Part shown: positions 61,034 to 64,000 of the stretch, in pieces | Layout of the letters: the number at the start of each line of letters is the position of its first letter | Numbering within the stretch: position 1 is the first letter of the stretch | NCBI RefSeq assembly: GCF_003579925.1 | Contig: NZ_QUAL01000186.1 | Location: forward strand, 1-64,000 | Direction: 5' to 3' | Length of the DNA: 64,000 nt | Source of the DNA: Jiangella rhizosphaerae | Lineage (GTDB): Bacteria; Actinomycetota; Actinomycetes; Jiangellales; Jiangellaceae | Position numbers and translations under genes: made by a program | Notes under the pieces: model-generated | Seen by the model: only the letters and a program-made list of their open reading frames with translations | Told to the model about the DNA's origin: nothing | Database searches by the model: none

Positions 61034-62400
61034 GAGCGCACCTCCGCGGCCTGGGACGTGGTTCGCCATCGGGTGATCGCGGTGCCGACGACGGCGTACA
61101 GGACGAAGCCGGCGACGAGGCCCTCGATGGCGTCGGCGATGAGCAGGTCGCCGTAGCGGGCGATCAGCGCGCCGGCGACCCAGCAGCCCAGCGCCTCCCA
61201 CCGGACGGACGGGGCGGTGCGCAGCAGCTCGGTGGCGTCCCAGCGACGTACCACCACCCAGAAGTAGGCGATCAGCACCCCGGCGAACGGTGGCACCACC
61301 ACCGAGATGACGCCGAGGAAGCGCTGGAACTCCGCCGCCAGCCCGGCGAACGCGATGAGCAGCGCGATCAGCACGGCGATGACCGTCCACACCGGCTTCG
61401 CGATCTTCAGTCCGAGCGTGTTCGACGCGTTGGTGAACGCCAGCGACGCGGAGTAGATGTTGTTGTCCGCGGTGTTCCAGAGTGCGAGGAACAGCATGAC
61501 GGCGGCCGGCGCGAGCAGCCCGAGGCCCTGCATGACGACGACGAAGTTGCTGTTGCCGACCTTCATCGCCGAGACCGTCGCGATCGTCTCGAAGATCGCC
61601 GCACCCACCGCGAAACCGCAGAAGCTGGAGAGGACGACGTCACGTGCGCGGACGGCGTACCGCTGCACGTCGCCGACCAGCGCGGCGCCCGTGACCCAGG
61701 TGGCGATGACGGCGCCGATCGCCACCGAGAAGCCGATCGGCGCGGCCGGCGCGTAGTTCACGACGTCGGCGAACCCGCCGTCGAGGTCGCCGATGCGCAC
61801 CAGCGCGAACAGCGCGATCGCCACCTGGACGGGCACGGCGATCGCGGAGTACCGGTGCAGGCCCTTGAAGCCGAAGATGGCCGTGGTCAGGATCGCCGCG
61901 CTGAACGCGAGGACGAACGCCCACTTCGGGATCTCCGGGATCAGCTGGTTGACGGCCAGGCCCCAGGTGTCCATCAGCACGCCGATGAAGCCCATCGCGA
62001 CGACGCCGAGGAACAGTGACACGATCACCGCGCCGTGCGTGCCGAACACCGCGCGCGAGGTGAGATAGCTGGTCAGGCCGGTGCGGAAGCCGACCATGCC
62101 GACCAGGCTGGCCACCAGCGCCAGCAGCACGTTGCCGAGCAGGATCGCCAGCAGGCCCTCGCCGAGGCTGGTGCCGCCGCCGACCACCCCGCCGACGAGG
62201 AAGCTGCTGACGCTGATATTCCAGCCCATCTGCACGACGATCAGCTGGAGCAGCGGACGGCGCCGGTCGGCCGGTACCGGCTCGAGCGCATGGTCCTCCA
62301 TGTCCGTGGCCACGGTGCTCTGGACGGCTGCGGTGTCACGCTCGGTGCTCACGAATGCCTCCCGGTCGCCGGTGCCCTGTTGGGGTGCCATGTTGTCCAC
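61030..62400 (-). CDS. NCS1-family permease (cytosine/purine/thiamine/allantoin type)
   Basis: A 456-residue transporter with about 12 predicted spans, read from ATG 62400 (ATG 62391 and GTG 62352 are alternatives). Typical NCS1/CodB features are LIVVQMGWNISVSSFLVGG in span 1, SRAVFGTHGA, WGLAVNQLIPEIP, FKGLHRYSAIAVPVQ and WNTADNNIYSASLAFTN. The family imports nucleobases, hydantoins, allantoin or related compounds by cation symport. It leads the minus-strand operon and is 52 bp from the divergent PucR regulator, indicating substrate-induced control. Confidence 0.9.
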   Translation of the reverse strand: MDNMAPQQGTGDREAFVSTERDTAAVQSTVATDMEDHALEPVPADRRRPLLQLIVVQMGWNISVSSFLVGGVVGGGTSLGEGLLAILLGNVLLALVASLVGMVGFRTGLTSYLTSRAVFGTHGAVIVSLFLGVVAMGFIGVLMDTWGLAVNQLIPEIPKWAFVLAFSAAILTTAIFGFKGLHRYSAIAVPVQVAIALFALVRIGDLDGGFADVVNYAPAAPIGFSVAIGAVIATWVTGAALVGDVQRYAVRARDVVLSSFCGFAVGAAIFETIATVSAMKVGNSNFVVVMQGLGLLAPAAVMLFLALWNTADNNIYSASLAFTNASNTLGLKIAKPVWTVIAVLIALLIAFAGLAAEFQRFLGVISVVVPPFAGVLIAYFWVVVRRWDATELLRTAPSVRWEALGCWVAGALIARYGDLLIADAIEGLVAGFVLYAVVGTAITRWRTTSQAAEVRS

Positions 62401-62452
62401 AATCCGCCCGTCGCTCTATGGGGTATCTCCGGAAGTTGACACACTACGATTT

Positions 62453-63640
62453 GTGGATCTGACACAACGGGCCGAGCTTCTTCTCAGTCGTGTTTCCGAC
62501 GTGGCACAGACGCTCGTCGGCGACGTGTGGGAGCGGCTGCCCGGGTACGACGACGCCCGCATGGACCTCGGCGATCTTGTGGGGGTCGTGACGCCGAACC
62601 TGCGGGTCCTGCTGGTCGCCGTCGCCGAGGGCCGCGGGCTGCGGCCGGACGAGGTGACGCCGGCCGCGCAGCTCGGCGAGCGGCGGGCCGTGCAGGGCGT
62701 ACCGATCGAGGGCGTCGTCGCGTCGTGGCACTCGGCGGAGCGCCGGTTGCTGGACCAGCTGGTCGCCGCCGGCCCGCCGATGCCGCCCGAGGAGTACACG
62801 CGGCTGGCCCGGCACCTGGCCGCCGCGGTGGACGTCATGGTGGCGGTCTCGACCGAGGCGTACCGGCGGACCCGCAGCGAGGCGGCCGCGCACCTGGACC
62901 AGATCGCCACCGACCTGGTGTCGCGGCTGGCCGGCGGTGAGCCGCTCGACCCGGCGCACGTCGAGGAGCGGGCCCGGCTGATCGGCGTGGCCGCGCAGGT
63001 GCCGCATCGCGCCGTCGCCGTCGGTGGTCCCGGCGACGATCCGCTGCGGGCGGCGCGGGCGCAGCGGGAGATCCTGGACGTGCTGCGGCCGCGGCTGCGC
63101 TCGCGGATCCTGGTCGGCTCGAAGGACGCGACGATCCTGCTGGTGCTGCCCGACCTGCCGGGCATCGGCGACATGCTCTCGCGCGCCGCCGGGCGTCCGG
63201 GCGTGGCGCCGGGGACGGTGATCGGCCTGGGCGAGCCGCGGGACCGGCTGGGCGAGACGGCGGCGTCGTGCCGCGAGGCGCTCGCCGCGCTGGAGGCCGG
63301 ACGGCGGGCCGGGCTGGACCGCGTCGTCGTCCCGTTCGACCAGGTCATCGCGGACGTCATGCTGATCGACAACCCGCTGGACGCCCGCCGGCTGGCGGCC
63401 CGGGCGCTGGAGCCGCTGGCCGGGCACGGGCAGCTGGTCGACACCGTCAGGGCGTACCTGGCCACGGGGCTGTCGGTGCGGCGGACGGCGGAGCGGCTCG
63501 CGGTGCACGAGAACACGGTGTCCTACCGGCTGCGCCGGGTGGCGTCGCTGCTGGGGCTGGACGGGCCGGAGCAGCTCATCCGCGCCGACCTGCTGCTCGC
63601 GCTGCGCGCCGTCGACCTCGGGCTGTACCCGGCGGCGTGA
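62453..63640 (+). CDS. PucR-type transcriptional regulator
   Basis: A 395-residue regulator from GTG 62453; the frame is open further upstream. The middle has the RsbU-like sensory/GGDEF-like segment (ATILLVLPDLPGIGDML, ETAASCREALAALEAG), and the C-terminus has the HTH_30 domain with AYLATGLSVRRTAERL, then AVHENTVSYRLRRVASLL and GPEQLIRADLLLALR, diagnostic of PucR/CdaR proteins. It would sense a small molecule and activate the divergent permease operon. TCCACAA (62396-62402) and TTGTGGA (62452-62458) are an inverted pair in the spacer. Confidence 0.88.
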   Translation: MDLTQRAELLLSRVSDVAQTLVGDVWERLPGYDDARMDLGDLVGVVTPNLRVLLVAVAEGRGLRPDEVTPAAQLGERRAVQGVPIEGVVASWHSAERRLLDQLVAAGPPMPPEEYTRLARHLAAAVDVMVAVSTEAYRRTRSEAAAHLDQIATDLVSRLAGGEPLDPAHVEERARLIGVAAQVPHRAVAVGGPGDDPLRAARAQREILDVLRPRLRSRILVGSKDATILLVLPDLPGIGDMLSRAAGRPGVAPGTVIGLGEPRDRLGETAASCREALAALEAGRRAGLDRVVVPFDQVIADVMLIDNPLDARRLAARALEPLAGHGQLVDTVRAYLATGLSVRRTAERLAVHENTVSYRLRRVASLLGLDGPEQLIRADLLLALRAVDLGLYPAA

Positions 63641-63684
63641 CCGGCCTTCGGGTCTAGCGTGGAGTCGGTCGGAAGGAGAGCCCC

Positions 63685-64000
63685 ATGGCGACCGTCACTC
63701 CGTATCTCTGTGCCCGGAACGCCGCCGCCGCGCTGGACTTCTACGCCGCGGCGTTCGGCGCCGTCGAGACCACCCGCTGGACCGATCCGTCCACCGGGAC
63801 CATCGGGCACGCCGAGTTCACCGTCGAGGGTGCCCGCATCATGCTCGCCGACGAGTGGCCGGAGGGTGGCGTCTACGCGCCCGATCCCGGCCGCTCGTCG
63901 GTGTCGCTGGTGCTCGAGGTCGGCGACGTGGACGGCCTGTTCGAGCGGGCGGTCGCGGCCGGCGCCACCGTCGACCGGCCGGTCGCCGACTCACCGCACG
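63685..64000 (+). CDS. VOC/glyoxalase-fold protein, N-terminal part (cut by window edge)
   Basis: From ATG 63685 with GGAAGGAGAG upstream, 105 codons are open to the window end. It begins TVTPYLCARNAAAALDFYAA followed by AFGAVETTRW, then GHAEFTVEGARIMLADE and SLVLEVGDVDGLFERAVAAGA, the beta-alpha-beta pattern of PhnB-like VOC proteins. One metal-ligand candidate is the Glu in FTVEG. The C-terminus is not in view. Confidence 0.8.
   Translation, partial: MATVTPYLCARNAAAALDFYAAAFGAVETTRWTDPSTGTIGHAEFTVEGARIMLADEWPEGGVYAPDPGRSSVSLVLEVGDVDGLFERAVAAGATVDRPVADSPH

Noticed and set aside
1-64000. CRISPR arrays, prophage or a secondary-metabolite cluster
   Set aside because: No regularly spaced repeats, phage structural genes or PKS/NRPS genes were seen, despite the AfsR-type regulator.

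Overview
The window is chromosomal DNA from a high-GC actinomycete. Third codon positions are almost all G or C, GTG starts are common, and most operons are joined by 4-bp ATGA or GTGA overlaps. An AfsR/SARP regulator, a PstP-like phosphatase, a GTP-type PEP carboxykinase and an LPxTG wall protein also fit. I cannot name the genus from sequence alone.

Layout. (1) 1-5.2 kb: tail of an IS5-type transposase, a small zinc-finger protein, a hypothetical, a nucleotidyltransferase, an MFS exporter with a SoxR-like box, and a TetR/epimerase divergent pair with two palindromic operators. (2) 5.2-9.4 kb: a sugar-acid module, with otnC-like decarboxylase, otnK-like kinase and a DeoR regulator on the minus strand, divergent from a YihT/LacD-type aldolase and an Asp/Glu-racemase-fold protein. 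(3) 9.5-20.2 kb: one tightly coupled operon with a sugar ABC importer (no ATPase), a GH2 beta-mannosidase-like enzyme, GH1, a GH31/36-like enzyme and a FAD oxidoreductase. (4) 20.3-39.3 kb: two DUF3800-like genes bracket a GH84 hexosaminidase divergent from a tandem double metallo-beta-lactamase protein and a LacI regulator. A GH38 enzyme follows, divergent from a second, paralogous importer operon that continues into ROK kinase, SIS isomerase, a second GH38 and a six-hairpin glycosidase. (5) 39.3-49.7 kb: soxR/quinone reductase, PP2C phosphatase, a secreted protein, an 850-bp apparently non-coding gap, an AfsR-type regulator, an AraC remnant and a sortase-anchored surface protein. (6) 49.7-54.5 kb: a regulator with two tandem LuxR HTHs, a methyltransferase broken by a 14-bp tandem duplication, a lipoprotein, tRNA-Arg and an amidohydrolase. 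(7) 54.5-64 kb: pckG, then a five-gene minus-strand catabolic operon (NCS1 permease, two LLM flavoenzymes, an M24 hydrolase, a threonine-synthase-like PLP enzyme) divergent from a PucR regulator, and a partial VOC protein.

How it works together. The two importer operons plus GH84, GH2 and two GH38 enzymes contain the exo-activities needed to dismantle a mannose/GlcNAc glycan such as an N-glycan core; that substrate is an inference. Three copies of a TGGGA-CGAT-CCA-like operator sit at the GH84/MBL, GH38 and second-importer promoters around the LacI gene, so a local LacI regulon that includes the double-MBL protein is the most testable proposal. The PucR/NCS1 cluster at the right end looks like a separate, unassigned catabolic pathway.
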